This document shows positions 15,057-23,320 of a stretch of DNA of 64,000 nucleotides, piece after piece. The stretch is taken from positions 6,138,001 through 6,202,000 of the forward strand of contig OZ247499.1 of assembly GCA_965233625.1 (NCBI GenBank), in the 5' to 3' direction. The notes under the pieces were generated by a model, which ran no database searches, was not told the origin of the DNA, and saw only the letters and a list, made by a program, of their open reading frames with translations. Source of the stretch: G965233625 sp965233625. GTDB lineage: Bacteria > Planctomycetota > Planctomycetia > Pirellulales > Pirellulaceae. The translations under genes were made by a program, and so were the position numbers. Numbering within the stretch: position 1 is the stretch's first letter; each line of letters starts with the position of its first letter.

Positions 15057-15983
15057 ATGGAAAGGTTCAAAAAAATTCTGGTCGCCCTGGATACGCGTAT
15101 CGACGATCATCCCATTGTGGAAGAAGCCGCGGAAATCGCCCAACGCAATGATGCGTCGCTGACGCTTGTGGATGTGCTGCCCGAGTTCACCTGGGCGGCG
15201 CGTCTCTCGCTTGATGACCCGGACCACGTCCGGCAGCTGTTGTTGAACGAGAAACAGGAGAAGCTTGAGGCCATCAAGGCATCTCTGAATGCATCCGGCG
15301 TCCGCGTGGAAGCCAAAGTGTTTCAAGGCACGACCTCGGTGGAGATCATCCGCGAAGTGCTACGCGGTGGTCACGATCTGGTGATGCGGGTCGCCAAAGG
15401 CAAACACAGCCGCCGCGCCGGGTTCTTCGGCAATACCGGCTTCCGTCTGCTGCGGCAGTGCCCGTGCGCCGTCTGGCTGGTGACGCCATCGGCGCCCAAG
15501 TTCAAACACATCATGGGATGCATCGATACGTCGACCGGAGAGGCCGTGGACGCGGAACTTAACAGCGCCATCTTCGAGTTTGCATCCAGCGTCAGCCTGT
15601 ACCACGCCGGCAAGCTTTCGCTGGTTCATGTCTGGTCGATCTGGAACGAAGCGATGCTGAGAAGCCGGATGGACGCAGCCGACTTTGAAACGGTCGAAAA
15701 GCAGAACCGCGAACAGATCGAAGACCGCCTCGACAATTTCCTGCAAATACACGGCCGCAATCTGCGGGAAGAGAATGTGCACATGCTAAAAGGCGACCCG
15801 GTGCGCGTTATACCCGACTTCGCCAAACACAATGGTGTTGACCTGGTGGTCATGGGCACCGTGGGCCGTTCCGGCATGATGGGGCTGGTGATGGGCAACA
15901 CGGCAGAGCAGATCCTCGGCCAGATCGAGTGTTCTGTGCTGGCGCTGAAGCCTGAAGGATTCCACTGCCCAGTAAGCCTTTGA
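15057..15983 (+). CDS. Universal stress protein, tandem UspA-type (paralogue)
   Basis: A 308-residue paralogue of the gene at 11994, with the same plan: an N-terminal Usp half (ERFKKILVALDTRIDDHP) and a C-terminal half ending in GTVGRSGMMGLVMGNTAEQ and CSVLALKPEGF. That is the ATP-binding signature of the UspA ATP-binding class. It has a 15-residue longer linker than its paralogue (MDAADFETVEKQN). Start ATG is preceded by GGAGCAATAA. Two sigma-54-type elements lie between it and the divergent TerB-like gene. It ends at a strong hairpin shared with the convergent VIT gene. The duplicate pair and their matching promoters suggest one stress response. Confidence 0.9.
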   Translation: MERFKKILVALDTRIDDHPIVEEAAEIAQRNDASLTLVDVLPEFTWAARLSLDDPDHVRQLLLNEKQEKLEAIKASLNASGVRVEAKVFQGTTSVEIIREVLRGGHDLVMRVAKGKHSRRAGFFGNTGFRLLRQCPCAVWLVTPSAPKFKHIMGCIDTSTGEAVDAELNSAIFEFASSVSLYHAGKLSLVHVWSIWNEAMLRSRMDAADFETVEKQNREQIEDRLDNFLQIHGRNLREENVHMLKGDPVRVIPDFAKHNGVDLVVMGTVGRSGMMGLVMGNTAEQILGQIECSVLALKPEGFHCPVSL

Positions 15984-15990
15984 TGTTCCT

Positions 15991-16067
15991 GCGTGATTCA
16001 AGCGGAGAATCATCACGCAAAAGCAACAGCGACGCGCGTCTTGAAGATGCAGCGTCGCTGTGCTTTT
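15991..16067. terminator. Tandem hairpins, bidirectional terminator
   Basis: The first hairpin pairs GCGTGAT (15991-15997) with ATCACGC (16012-16018). The second pairs AAAAGCAACAGCGACGC (16019-16035) with GCGTCGCTGTGCTTTT (16052-16067), with one bulge. A and T runs on both sides suit termination of both the plus-strand stress gene and the minus-strand VIT gene. Confidence 0.75.
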
Positions 16068-16102
16068 AGGCCAGAAACTTTCAGGATTACGGCGCAGCGC
16101 TC

Positions 16103-16867
16103 TTAGCCTCCGGCGTAGTTCCGCAGCCACAAGCCAACAATGTAGGCCAGACTGGCAGCGCCGCCGCCTATCAGCAATGTCTCTAACCCAGACTTCAGTA
16201 GTGAACGGTTTGAAACATAGCCGCCCGCGGCGCCCGTTGCGAAGAAAGTGATCGCGGTAAGAATTGCGCTGGCGATAAACATCTGCGAACCGCCGAGCAC
16301 GGCCGCCAGCAGCAGGGGCGTCAGCGGCACCATTCCCGCGCAGACAAACGCCACGAATGTAGAAAGCCCTGCGCGGATGGGCGAAGGCGTTTCAAGTTGC
16401 AGCCCCCATTCGTCAACCAGCATCGTGTCCACCCATCGTTTGCGGTCGGACGTGATTACTTTGACAACTTCTTCCAGTAGATCGCCATCGAAACCTTTGG
16501 CGGCAAAAATCTGGCGTATCTCTTCGCGTTCAGCTTCGGGTACTTCGTCGATGTGCATTTCCTCCATATGGCGGAACCGCTCCACCATCTGACGGTCGGC
16601 TTTGGATTTCAGATAGTTGCTCACCGCCATGCTGAAGCCATCGGCGACAACATTCGCCAGACCTAGCACAATGGCGACGCCCGAAGGCAGCCCCGCGCCT
16701 GCTGCCCCGGCGACGATCGCAAAGGTCGTCACCGTGCCATCCACGGCGCCAAGCACAAAGTCGCCGGCATAGCTATGGCCCTTTGCCGAACCAATGCGGC
16801 CAGCAATCGCTTCGTGCGTATGCATGTCGGCAAGTTGCTGGCCGCCGCGTGGTGTTGGATTGCTCAT
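16103..16867 (-). CDS. VIT1/CCC1-family metal transporter
   Basis: A 254-residue membrane protein of the VIT1/CCC1 (Fe/Mn export) family. Family features are GDFVLGAVDGTVTTFAIVAG in the first membrane helix, GLANVVADGFSMAVSNYLKS in the second, a cytoplasmic helical loop rich in Glu (EEMHIDEVPEAEREEIRQIF) that binds metal in VIT1, and three C-terminal membrane segments. The family moves ferrous iron or manganese out of the cytosol. ATG 16867 was chosen; an in-frame TTG at 16885 overlaps the upstream stop. It follows the hemerythrin gene by 14 bases and is surely in the same operon, which suggests a joint iron/oxygen role. Confidence 0.87.
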   Translation of the reverse strand: MSNPTPRGGQQLADMHTHEAIAGRIGSAKGHSYAGDFVLGAVDGTVTTFAIVAGAAGAGLPSGVAIVLGLANVVADGFSMAVSNYLKSKADRQMVERFRHMEEMHIDEVPEAEREEIRQIFAAKGFDGDLLEEVVKVITSDRKRWVDTMLVDEWGLQLETPSPIRAGLSTFVAFVCAGMVPLTPLLLAAVLGGSQMFIASAILTAITFFATGAAGGYVSNRSLLKSGLETLLIGGGAASLAYIVGLWLRNYAGG

Positions 16868-16881
16868 GCGTGATCCACCCG

Positions 16882-17337
16882 TCAATCTGCTTCCAGGCCG
16901 AAGGCGGTGGCGAGCAACCGGTTTTCCGCCGCTTCGTGCATCCGTAAATCCTGCACGAACGCGCGGAACCGCTCGTGAACATCGTCCTGCTGCGGTTTGC
17001 TTTCCGCCAGCCGCGTCTGCACGACCAGCTCGTCAAGCTCACCAAGCAGCGGGCCATGCTCAGACTCAATGTGCCGGGCTTCCTGCAGCAGACCTGGGCA
17101 ACGGCTGTATGCCTGCTCCAGGCAGCCGCCTTCCTCCTCGACGCGGAAGTGTTCTTCCAGCGACTGCTGTAAGTCCGACATGGCAGCGGCGACTGCGGTA
17201 CTGTCGAACAGACGCTGCTGTTCGCAACTGTCAACAAGCAGCTTGAGAATCACTGCCGTCTCGCGATCAAGATGGCGATGTTCTGTGCGGAGATGCTCCA
17301 CATAAACTGCATTGTTCTCGTGTTCATCCGTGTTCAT
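16882..17337 (-). CDS. Hemerythrin HHE-domain protein
   Basis: A 151-residue cytosolic protein with the hemerythrin-like four-helix di-iron pattern: HLRTEHRHLDRETA, LEEHFRVEEEGG (H-x3-E), HIESEHGPLLGELDELV and a final MHEAAENRLL. These proteins bind a di-iron centre and sense or scavenge oxygen or NO. The start ATG 17337 has a strong TAGGAGGATTTATC upstream; the 49-codon extension further upstream is rejected. It leads an operon with the VIT1/CCC1 transporter. A weaker -24/-12-like element (17396-17411) lies 60 bases before the start, the same placement as for the stress genes. Confidence 0.85.
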   Translation of the reverse strand: MNTDEHENNAVYVEHLRTEHRHLDRETAVILKLLVDSCEQQRLFDSTAVAAAMSDLQQSLEEHFRVEEEGGCLEQAYSRCPGLLQEARHIESEHGPLLGELDELVVQTRLAESKPQQDDVHERFRAFVQDLRMHEAAENRLLATAFGLEAD

Positions 17338-17395
17338 GATAAATCCTCCTAGCTGAGAAACCTCCTGGTTGACGGGTTGCCGGACGATAGACCTG

Positions 17396-17411
17396 GGCAG
17401 CTGACTTGCCT
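17396..17411 (-). promoter_or_regulatory. Weak sigma-54-like element before hemerythrin
   Basis: Minus-strand AGGCAAGTCAGCTGCC has the GG-N10-GC spacing and sits so that the leader would be about 48 nt, as for the stress genes. It departs from consensus at the -24 T and at one T of the -12 TTGC. Confidence 0.3.
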
Positions 17412-17760
17412 TCGCACAGATTCCGTAACGCCACCCGCCGGTAGCCGCATAACACCTGAAGGACCATGCGTATTCAGAGCGCATTCATCAATGCGACACG
17501 GACAACCAACCTCAACAGATATGCAATCCGCATGCCTTCCAAAGAAATATCGTTAGATACGGAAATATCTGCTTTGTGGTCTACAACGCGTGTGCACCCG
17601 CTGCCGGAATTGTGCGATTCCGCACGCATCCGCACAGCCACGGCCTTTCCATGCACCGCCGCCGGAGCGTATTTCTACGACGACGGCTGCTGTTAAAATG
17701 GCTTACTGTAAAGTTCAGAAAGTTGGGGCGTAAGATTTCAGCAGCACCCGGAGAAGAACC
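17412..17760. promoter_or_regulatory. Divergent promoter region with CGCAC dyad
   Basis: This gap separates the hemerythrin operon from the exported methyltransferase. It holds the perfect dyad GTGCG-ATTC-CGCAC at 17612-17625, followed by ATCCGCACAG. The dyad is about 200 bases upstream of the hemerythrin promoter candidate, a distance usual for enhancer-type activators. No ORF in it looks coding. Confidence 0.4.
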
Positions 17761-18525
17761 ATGTACCGCTTGCCAGTAACAACACTGCCAGTTGCACTTT
17801 TCGTCCTGTGCGCCTTTTACACGCTGGCACACGCGCAAGAACAGAAAGAGGCGCCAGGCGGGTCTGACGCGCAGCAGGAGAGCATCAAGCCGGGCATCAA
17901 CGAGCGGTTTCTGGACCCGGAACTGGATGTGAGTCAGTGGGTGGAACGCTTCGAGATCGAAAGCCGCGAAGTCTACGCGGCGCGGGAGCAGGTGTTAAAA
18001 GCTATGGGCGTGAAGCCGGGGCAGACCGTCGCAGACATCGGCGCCGGCACCGGTTTTTACAGCCGCCTGTTTGCGGACAAGGTTGGCAAAGAAGGTTGGG
18101 TCTACGCTGTGGATATCGCCGCGAAGTTTCTTCAGCACATCAACAAGAAGGCAACCGAAGACAAGGTGCAGAACCTGACCTGCGTTCTAGGGACCGGACG
18201 CTCTGTGCGGTTGCCACGGGAGTCTGTCGACATTGTTTTTATCTGTGACACGTATCACCACTTCGAATACCCGCAAGCAACGCTCGCATCGATCCGCCAC
18301 GCGTTGAAACCAGGTGGTGTGCTTATCGTGATTGACTTCGAACGCATCCCCGGCAAGTCACGCGAATGGACGCTCAGCCACGTCCGCGCCGGCAAAGAAG
18401 TGTTCCGCAAAGAAATTGTGGACGCAGGTCTTCAGTTTGTTGAAGAAGTTAAAATTCCAGACTTCAAAGACAACTACTTCCTGCGATTCCAGAAAAAAGC
18501 CTCTGCAACAGTCCAGGCGCCGTAA
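17761..18525 (+). CDS. Exported class I SAM-dependent methyltransferase
   Basis: A 254-residue protein with a signal peptide (ALFVLCAFYTLAHAQE, cleavage near residue 22) followed by a class I methyltransferase fold. Motif I is VADIGAGTGFYSRLF, the acidic motif is VYAVDIAAKFL, and CDTYHHFEYP and GGVLIVIDFERI cover later motifs. It looks like the UbiE/Methyltransf_11 type, but the signal peptide points to the periplasm, where S-adenosylmethionine is not expected. Planctomycetes encode many such exported copies; the substrate is unknown. GGAGAAGAACC precedes ATG. It converges with the ABC exporter gene, 13 bases away. Confidence 0.82.
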   Translation: MYRLPVTTLPVALFVLCAFYTLAHAQEQKEAPGGSDAQQESIKPGINERFLDPELDVSQWVERFEIESREVYAAREQVLKAMGVKPGQTVADIGAGTGFYSRLFADKVGKEGWVYAVDIAAKFLQHINKKATEDKVQNLTCVLGTGRSVRLPRESVDIVFICDTYHHFEYPQATLASIRHALKPGGVLIVIDFERIPGKSREWTLSHVRAGKEVFRKEIVDAGLQFVEEVKIPDFKDNYFLRFQKKASATVQAP

Positions 18526-18538
18526 TGCTGCCCACCTG

Positions 18539-20752
18539 CTATGCGAGCTTTTTCTGAAACCTGAAGACGCTGAGCGCAAGCACCACAATGCAGCAGACCG
18601 TTAGCCCAATGATCCAGGGCGTTAGATCAGCGAAGTCCGCGCCGCGTAGCACAACGCCGCGCAGGATTTCGATGTAATAGGTGGCGGGAAGAGCAAACGA
18701 CGCCAGGTAGATCGGAAGCGGCATTTCGCTACGGGGGAAGACGAATCCCGATAGCAGGATCGAAGGCAGCATAATGACGAACGCAAACTGAAAAGCTTCG
18801 AGTTGCGTTTTCGCCACGGTAGAAACCAGCAAGCCCAGTCCCAGCGAGCAGACCATAAACAACGTAGACAATCCGAGTAGCAGAATAATGCTGCCGTGAA
18901 TCTCGACACCAAAGACATACACCATCACGACCAGCACGGTTAGCAGCGCGATGAATCCCACCAGCGCGTAAGGCAGTAGCTTGCCGAGCAGCAATCCGGG
19001 ACGACCGACGGGCGTAACAAACAACTGCTCTAACGTGCCGAGTTCGCGTTCACGCACCACGGCAAACGACGTCAGAAACAGCGTCACCAGTTGCAGAATA
19101 ATGCCGGCTAAGCCAGGCACCAGAAAATGCGAACTCTCCAGGCCGGGGTTGTATAACATCCGGGTGCGAACATCTAAAGGCAGCGTCGCACCGCCCGACG
19201 CATTACGCGCCGGCGCCAGTTGCAGCGCCTCTCCCTTTGCCGTGGCGCGTTGAATGGACAGGTTCAGCCCCAGCAGTTGTGCGGTGCTTTGCGCGGTGGT
19301 TGCCACCTGCGAATCGCTGCCGTCGATTAGCACCTGAATGGTGGTCTGTTCGCCGCGCATCAACTGGTCGGCGTAGCTGGGCGGCACGCGAATCCCCACC
19401 TTCGCACGACCCGACGAGAGCGCGCGACGGAATGCTTCTTCACTGGTTGCGTATTCCACAAGGCGGAAACGGCGAGTATTTTCAAAGGCTTCGATCAACT
19501 CATGCGATGGCTGCCGGCCATCCATATTGAAAACCACTGCCGGAATGTTTTCGACCTGCGTATCAATCGCGTAGCCAAAGATAATGGTCTGCATCGCCGG
19601 CACCACCAGCATAAAGAAGAGCGTCGTCGGCTGCCGGCGGATGTGAATCAGCTCTTTGACCAGAATCGCCCACAGACCATTCAGCGCGCCCGCGGGATGC
19701 TGCACGCTGGTGACGCCGGTTGCGTTACTGGCAGGCGCCGTTTCAGGTGAAGTGTCCGTATCGTTTTCTTCTGTTGAGTCTCCCTCGTGTGTGATTGTTG
19801 CAGTCTGTTCAGCGGCCTTTTGCTCAGCGTCTCTGGTTAACGTGACAAAGACATCTTCGAGACTGGGTGAGATCTCCCGGACATCGTCCGCGGCGGCCAG
19901 TTCAAGGCGCTGAAGAACGCTGGCGGGCGTCGCTGGCTCGTCGAGCAGTAAGTGAATCGTTTCGCCAAAGAGGGTTGCATCACGGACTTCTGGCAACGCA
20001 CGTAACGGCGCCAGATGCTTCGCCGGAGCAGCCAGTCGGATTTCAAACCGCCTGGCGCCATGCGGTGTAACGGCGGGGAGCTGTTTCAGCTCGGATGGTT
20101 TTCCCAGCACCAGCAGTTTCGAATTGTAGATGTAACCGACATCGGTGCAGCGTTCCGCCTCGTCCATGTAGTGGGTCGTCACAAACAGCGTGACGCCCTG
20201 ACCGGAAAGCTCGAACAGCAGATCCCACAGATGCCGCCTGGCGACCGGGTCGATGCCCGCGGTGGGTTCGTCCAGAAAGAGAACGTCCGGCTGATGAATC
20301 AGTGCGCACGCCAGCGCAAGCCGCTGTTTCCAGCCACCAGAAAGTGTGCCTGCCAGTTGCGGCAACCTGTCTGAAAGACCCGTGAGCTGCAGCACCGCTT
20401 CACGACGTTCGCTGAGCTTCACCGCATCAAGGCCGTAGATGCGGCCATAAAACTCGATGTTCTCCTGCACCGACAAATCACCGTACAGGCTAAACTGCTG
20501 CGACATGTAACCGACGCGCGGCTTGATCTGCTCGGCCCCGGTGCGGACGTTCATGCCCAGCACATGGGCGTCGCCAGAGCTGGGTGGAAGAATTCCCAGC
20601 AACATGCGGATGATTGTCGACTTGCCGCTTCCATTGGGGCCTAACAGTCCGAAGATGGCACCACGCTGCACCTGAAAGCTGACGTCGCGGACGGCGGTGA
20701 GCGCGCCGAACGACCTGGAGAGCGACTGCACTTCGATGACAGGTCTGTTCAT
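18539..20752 (-). CDS. ABC exporter: ATPase fused to ABC-2 permease
   Basis: A 737-residue fusion. Residues 1-310 are an ABC ATPase: GLLGPNGSGKSTI (Walker A), LSGGWKQRLALA (signature), DVLFLDEPTAGID (Walker B) and FVTTHYMDEAE (H-loop). A Glu/Thr-rich linker follows (about 315-350), then an ABC-2 permease with a large extracytoplasmic domain between membrane segment 1 (TTLFFMLVVPAMQTIIFGYA) and five C-terminal segments. This equals YbhF-type ATPase plus one YbhS/R-type permease in a single chain, so the transporter may be a homodimer. Start ATG overlaps the stop of the HlyD gene by ATGA, giving a tight operon. It likely exports toxic or hydrophobic compounds; substrate unknown. Confidence 0.87.
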   Translation of the reverse strand: MNRPVIEVQSLSRSFGALTAVRDVSFQVQRGAIFGLLGPNGSGKSTIIRMLLGILPPSSGDAHVLGMNVRTGAEQIKPRVGYMSQQFSLYGDLSVQENIEFYGRIYGLDAVKLSERREAVLQLTGLSDRLPQLAGTLSGGWKQRLALACALIHQPDVLFLDEPTAGIDPVARRHLWDLLFELSGQGVTLFVTTHYMDEAERCTDVGYIYNSKLLVLGKPSELKQLPAVTPHGARRFEIRLAAPAKHLAPLRALPEVRDATLFGETIHLLLDEPATPASVLQRLELAAADDVREISPSLEDVFVTLTRDAEQKAAEQTATITHEGDSTEENDTDTSPETAPASNATGVTSVQHPAGALNGLWAILVKELIHIRRQPTTLFFMLVVPAMQTIIFGYAIDTQVENIPAVVFNMDGRQPSHELIEAFENTRRFRLVEYATSEEAFRRALSSGRAKVGIRVPPSYADQLMRGEQTTIQVLIDGSDSQVATTAQSTAQLLGLNLSIQRATAKGEALQLAPARNASGGATLPLDVRTRMLYNPGLESSHFLVPGLAGIILQLVTLFLTSFAVVRERELGTLEQLFVTPVGRPGLLLGKLLPYALVGFIALLTVLVVMVYVFGVEIHGSIILLLGLSTLFMVCSLGLGLLVSTVAKTQLEAFQFAFVIMLPSILLSGFVFPRSEMPLPIYLASFALPATYYIEILRGVVLRGADFADLTPWIIGLTVCCIVVLALSVFRFQKKLA

Positions 20753-21879
20753 TCGGCGCCGCCGGACGGATCGAGCCAGATGTCGGCGGTCATTCCAGGC
20801 CGCAGAATGTCGCGCTCATCTTCAAGCGTCACCTTGATGCGGAATACCTGCTTGGAACGCTCTTCAGGCGTCTGCACATTGCTGGGTGTAAACTCCGCCC
20901 GTCGCGATACAAACGTGATGACGCCCGTGAAGCGGTCAGCGGGATAGCCGTCCAGCGTCACTCCGACGCGGGCGCCGGTGCGGATTCCGGCGATGCTCTG
21001 CGGCACGTACGCCCGCACCCAGAGCTTCCGGGGGTTCAGCATCGAGACAACCGGGGCGCCGGGGGCCACCATATCACCTGGCTGCAAATCTAGTGCTTCA
21101 ACATTGCCGTCGATGGGGCTGATGATTTTCAGTTCATCTTTCTGGCGGCCGATGGCTTCGAGCGTGGCCTTGGCAGCGTCCCGCGCTGCCTGTGCCTTTT
21201 CGACTTCTTCACTGCGGTAGCCGTGTTGCATTAACTGCCATGCCTGACGCGCTTCTTCAACCGCGGCTGTCGCTTGCTGCAGTTCTTCTTCGCGTGTTCC
21301 TGCTTCCAGCAGTGCAAGTTCCTCTTGCAGCACCACAACATTGGCCGCTGCGGCGTTCAGCGCCTCGCGGGCGTTCTCGATATCCTGTTCCGGCGTAACG
21401 CTGGCGAGTTTGTTCAACCGCGCCAGATTTTGTGAGGCCTGTTTCTTCTGCGCTGTCGCCTGCGTCAACCGCCCGCGTGCAGCAGCGATCACCTGCTTTC
21501 GTGGACCCGCGCGTAGTAGCTGCTGCTTGGCCTTAAGCTGATCGTGTTTGGCTTTCGCTTGGGCAATTTCTTCTTCGCGATAACCAGCCGTCAGGCGTTT
21601 GACTTCCGCTTCACGGGCTGCCAGTAGCAGGGCCGCTTCTTTCTCGCGTTCAAGCAGGTCGAACGGTTCTAGCTCCACCAGCGTCGCGCCGGCTTTTGCC
21701 GCTTGGCCTTCTTCCACGTGCACCTTGGCAACGCGACCGCCCACACGCGAACCAAGGCGGATCTCATCGGCTTCGACCAGCCCCGAAACATGAGGCGGCT
21801 GCCGGTTCCACTGACTGTAGAAAAGCAACAACAGTAACGCGGTGATCGCAACCGCCAGCAAACCAAGCCGCTTGGCCAT
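20749..21879 (-). CDS. HlyD-family membrane fusion protein
   Basis: A 376-residue periplasmic adaptor anchored by an N-terminal membrane segment (LGLLAVAITALLLLLFY). The order is typical: a lipoyl half-motif (RLGSRVGGRVAKVHVEEGQA), a long coiled coil rich in Ala/Glu/Lys (about residues 70-240), the second lipoyl half (IISPIDGNVEALDLQPGDMV) and a beta-barrel domain ending GMTADIWLDPSGG. It resembles YbhG, which works with the YbhF/S/R exporter, matching the fused ABC gene downstream (ATGA overlap). No outer-membrane TolC-like partner is in the window. Start ATG follows AAAGGAACCAGA. Confidence 0.88.
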   Translation of the reverse strand: MAKRLGLLAVAITALLLLLFYSQWNRQPPHVSGLVEADEIRLGSRVGGRVAKVHVEEGQAAKAGATLVELEPFDLLEREKEAALLLAAREAEVKRLTAGYREEEIAQAKAKHDQLKAKQQLLRAGPRKQVIAAARGRLTQATAQKKQASQNLARLNKLASVTPEQDIENAREALNAAAANVVVLQEELALLEAGTREEELQQATAAVEEARQAWQLMQHGYRSEEVEKAQAARDAAKATLEAIGRQKDELKIISPIDGNVEALDLQPGDMVAPGAPVVSMLNPRKLWVRAYVPQSIAGIRTGARVGVTLDGYPADRFTGVITFVSRRAEFTPSNVQTPEERSKQVFRIKVTLEDERDILRPGMTADIWLDPSGGAE

Positions 21880-22026
21880 TCTGGTTCCTTTCTGTTGTTG
21901 CCTGTAACGCCGGCTTCTTGGGCAAAAGCCGGGTGATGTGAAAATTCTCCTGCCTCAGCGGACAAGACGCAACACGCCCTGTCGTCGCCTCATTTTATCG
22001 TGAATGACCACCGCACGGGAAATAGA

Positions 22027-23034
22027 TCACTTCAGCGGCACGTAGGCGTAGCCATCCGCTTGTAGATTCACCAGCGATGTCAGCGCTGAAACCGCGACAT
22101 TAGAAAATACGACAACTTCGCCCGGCTTCGCGCCTTTGCCCACCAGCGACTGGCCGCAGACAAGGATCTCCACACCTGCTTCGTGTAGCTTGTGCAGGCA
22201 ATCCAGGTTCGGATTTTTCCCACCGGTTTTGAAGCGGGCGGAGTAAGCATCTGCGTTCAGAATGGCCAGGGTTGCATCGCCGTGCAGCACCACCGCGATT
22301 TTGACGTCCGCTGGCGTTTTCCCTGCACCGCGATAAATGTTAACGAAGCGGGCGACCTTTTCGATCGCTGGATTCAGCTTTGCCGGATCGCCGCCTTTGG
22401 TCACATCAACCACGATCTTGCTGCCGCTGCGTGGTTGCTGCGCGGCGGAGGGAAGCCGGACAACTCTGCCGTAAGGTGAAATGGCGGGATTTGAATACTC
22501 GAGATTTTCCTCATCTTTCTTCTTGGATGGAACCGGGTGATTTTTCATCGCTTCGGTGAATCCCCTGGCGACAAATCCAGATACCGTTCTGGCGTGCGCT
22601 TTGATAAGCGAAGCTACATGAGCGTCCGCCGACGTTTCCGTGACCCGTACTCCCTTATCGAGTTCCACCCGCACCATCTTGATCTTGCTTGCGTGCCGGA
22701 ATAATTCGGCAAACAGCGGATCACGCATGCGAATGGGTTTCCCTTCTTCGACACGGTATTGCATCCACTTCACATGTTCTTTGATCCCGGCGGCGATTGC
22801 TGGATCGTCTGATTGCGTCACTGTTTCGACGCCATTGGGCAGCTCTTTGACGGTCCGGGTGATCTTCTTGTGATTGGTCAGCAGGAAGTGAAATACCTTG
22901 TGATCCTCAGCGTGCCGTTTGTCGCCGCCGTGACCATGACCACCCTGCGGCCCGCGGCCAGGTGACTGTGCCGCCGCCGGGAGCGCGATCCAGGTTGAAA
23001 GTAGCAGTACGGCTGAGATGTAAAGGCGATTCAT
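22027..23034 (-). CDS. Exported protein with C-terminal DsrE domain
   Basis: A 335-residue exported protein. Residues 1-23 are a signal peptide ending PAAAQ; next is a Gly/His-rich strip (GGHGHGGDKRHAEDHK). The N-terminal half (50-190) is of unknown family and may be a separate module. The C-terminal half is DsrE-like: VNIYRGAGKTPADVKIAVVL, HGDATLAILNADAY, then LDCLHKLHEAGVEILVCGQS with the conserved Cys, as in DsrE/TusD-type sulfur-carrier proteins. Export is unusual for this fold but known in the group. Its neighbour on the same strand is a rhodanese/persulfide-type enzyme, so a sulfane-sulfur role is plausible. GTGCGG-ATCCA-CCGCAC lies 126 bases upstream. Confidence 0.75.
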   Translation of the reverse strand: MNRLYISAVLLLSTWIALPAAAQSPGRGPQGGHGHGGDKRHAEDHKVFHFLLTNHKKITRTVKELPNGVETVTQSDDPAIAAGIKEHVKWMQYRVEEGKPIRMRDPLFAELFRHASKIKMVRVELDKGVRVTETSADAHVASLIKAHARTVSGFVARGFTEAMKNHPVPSKKKDEENLEYSNPAISPYGRVVRLPSAAQQPRSGSKIVVDVTKGGDPAKLNPAIEKVARFVNIYRGAGKTPADVKIAVVLHGDATLAILNADAYSARFKTGGKNPNLDCLHKLHEAGVEILVCGQSLVGKGAKPGEVVVFSNVAVSALTSLVNLQADGYAYVPLK

Positions 23035-23159
23035 GGATCTGACTCCTGGTTCTGATGAAGCTGAGCTTAATGATCGTCCTTCAAGTCCTGCTGTCCGGAC
23101 GGGGTATCTGCACCGTCGTCAAATTGTTTTTCAATTTGCGTAGGCGATTCAGGCTGAGA

Positions 23160-23176
23160 GTGCGGATCCACCGCAC
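23160..23176. promoter_or_regulatory. CGCAC dyad upstream of the DsrE gene
   Basis: GTGCGG-ATCCA-CCGCAC is a perfect 6-bp dyad similar to those at 14268, 17612 and 61067. It lies between the 29-codon gene and the DsrE gene. Confidence 0.45.
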
Positions 23177-23189
23177 AACGGCCGGATAG

Positions 23190-23279
23190 TCACGTCTTCA
23201 CGCCGAAACGGGGCAGCACCCAGGCGTTGAGAACAAACCAAACGACGAGAACGGTTATGAGTAGTAGAGCTTCTTTCAT
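23190..23279 (-). CDS. 29-residue single-span membrane peptide
   Basis: A short frame read directly from the sequence: it begins MKEALLLITVLVVWFVLNAW and ends VLPRFGVKT. It has a start ATG, an uninterrupted frame and a TGA stop. A single hydrophobic span (residues 4-22) is followed by a basic tail. AAAGG lies 7-11 bases before the ATG. It sits 41 bases downstream of the metallo-beta-lactamase/rhodanese gene on the same strand, so it is probably co-transcribed. The composition is far from random for such a short frame, and small single-span proteins of this kind accompany membrane or sulfur enzymes. Function unknown. Confidence 0.6.
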   Translation of the reverse strand: MKEALLLITVLVVWFVLNAWVLPRFGVKT

Positions 23280-23320
23280 GACGGATACCTTTCGCTTTCG
23301 AGGGCGCCGGTGTACGTGTA

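Noticed and set aside
14892..15326. N-terminal extension of the TerB-like gene
   Set aside because: It would run through two promoter elements and the divergent stress gene; ATG 14891 has a ribosome site and normal composition.
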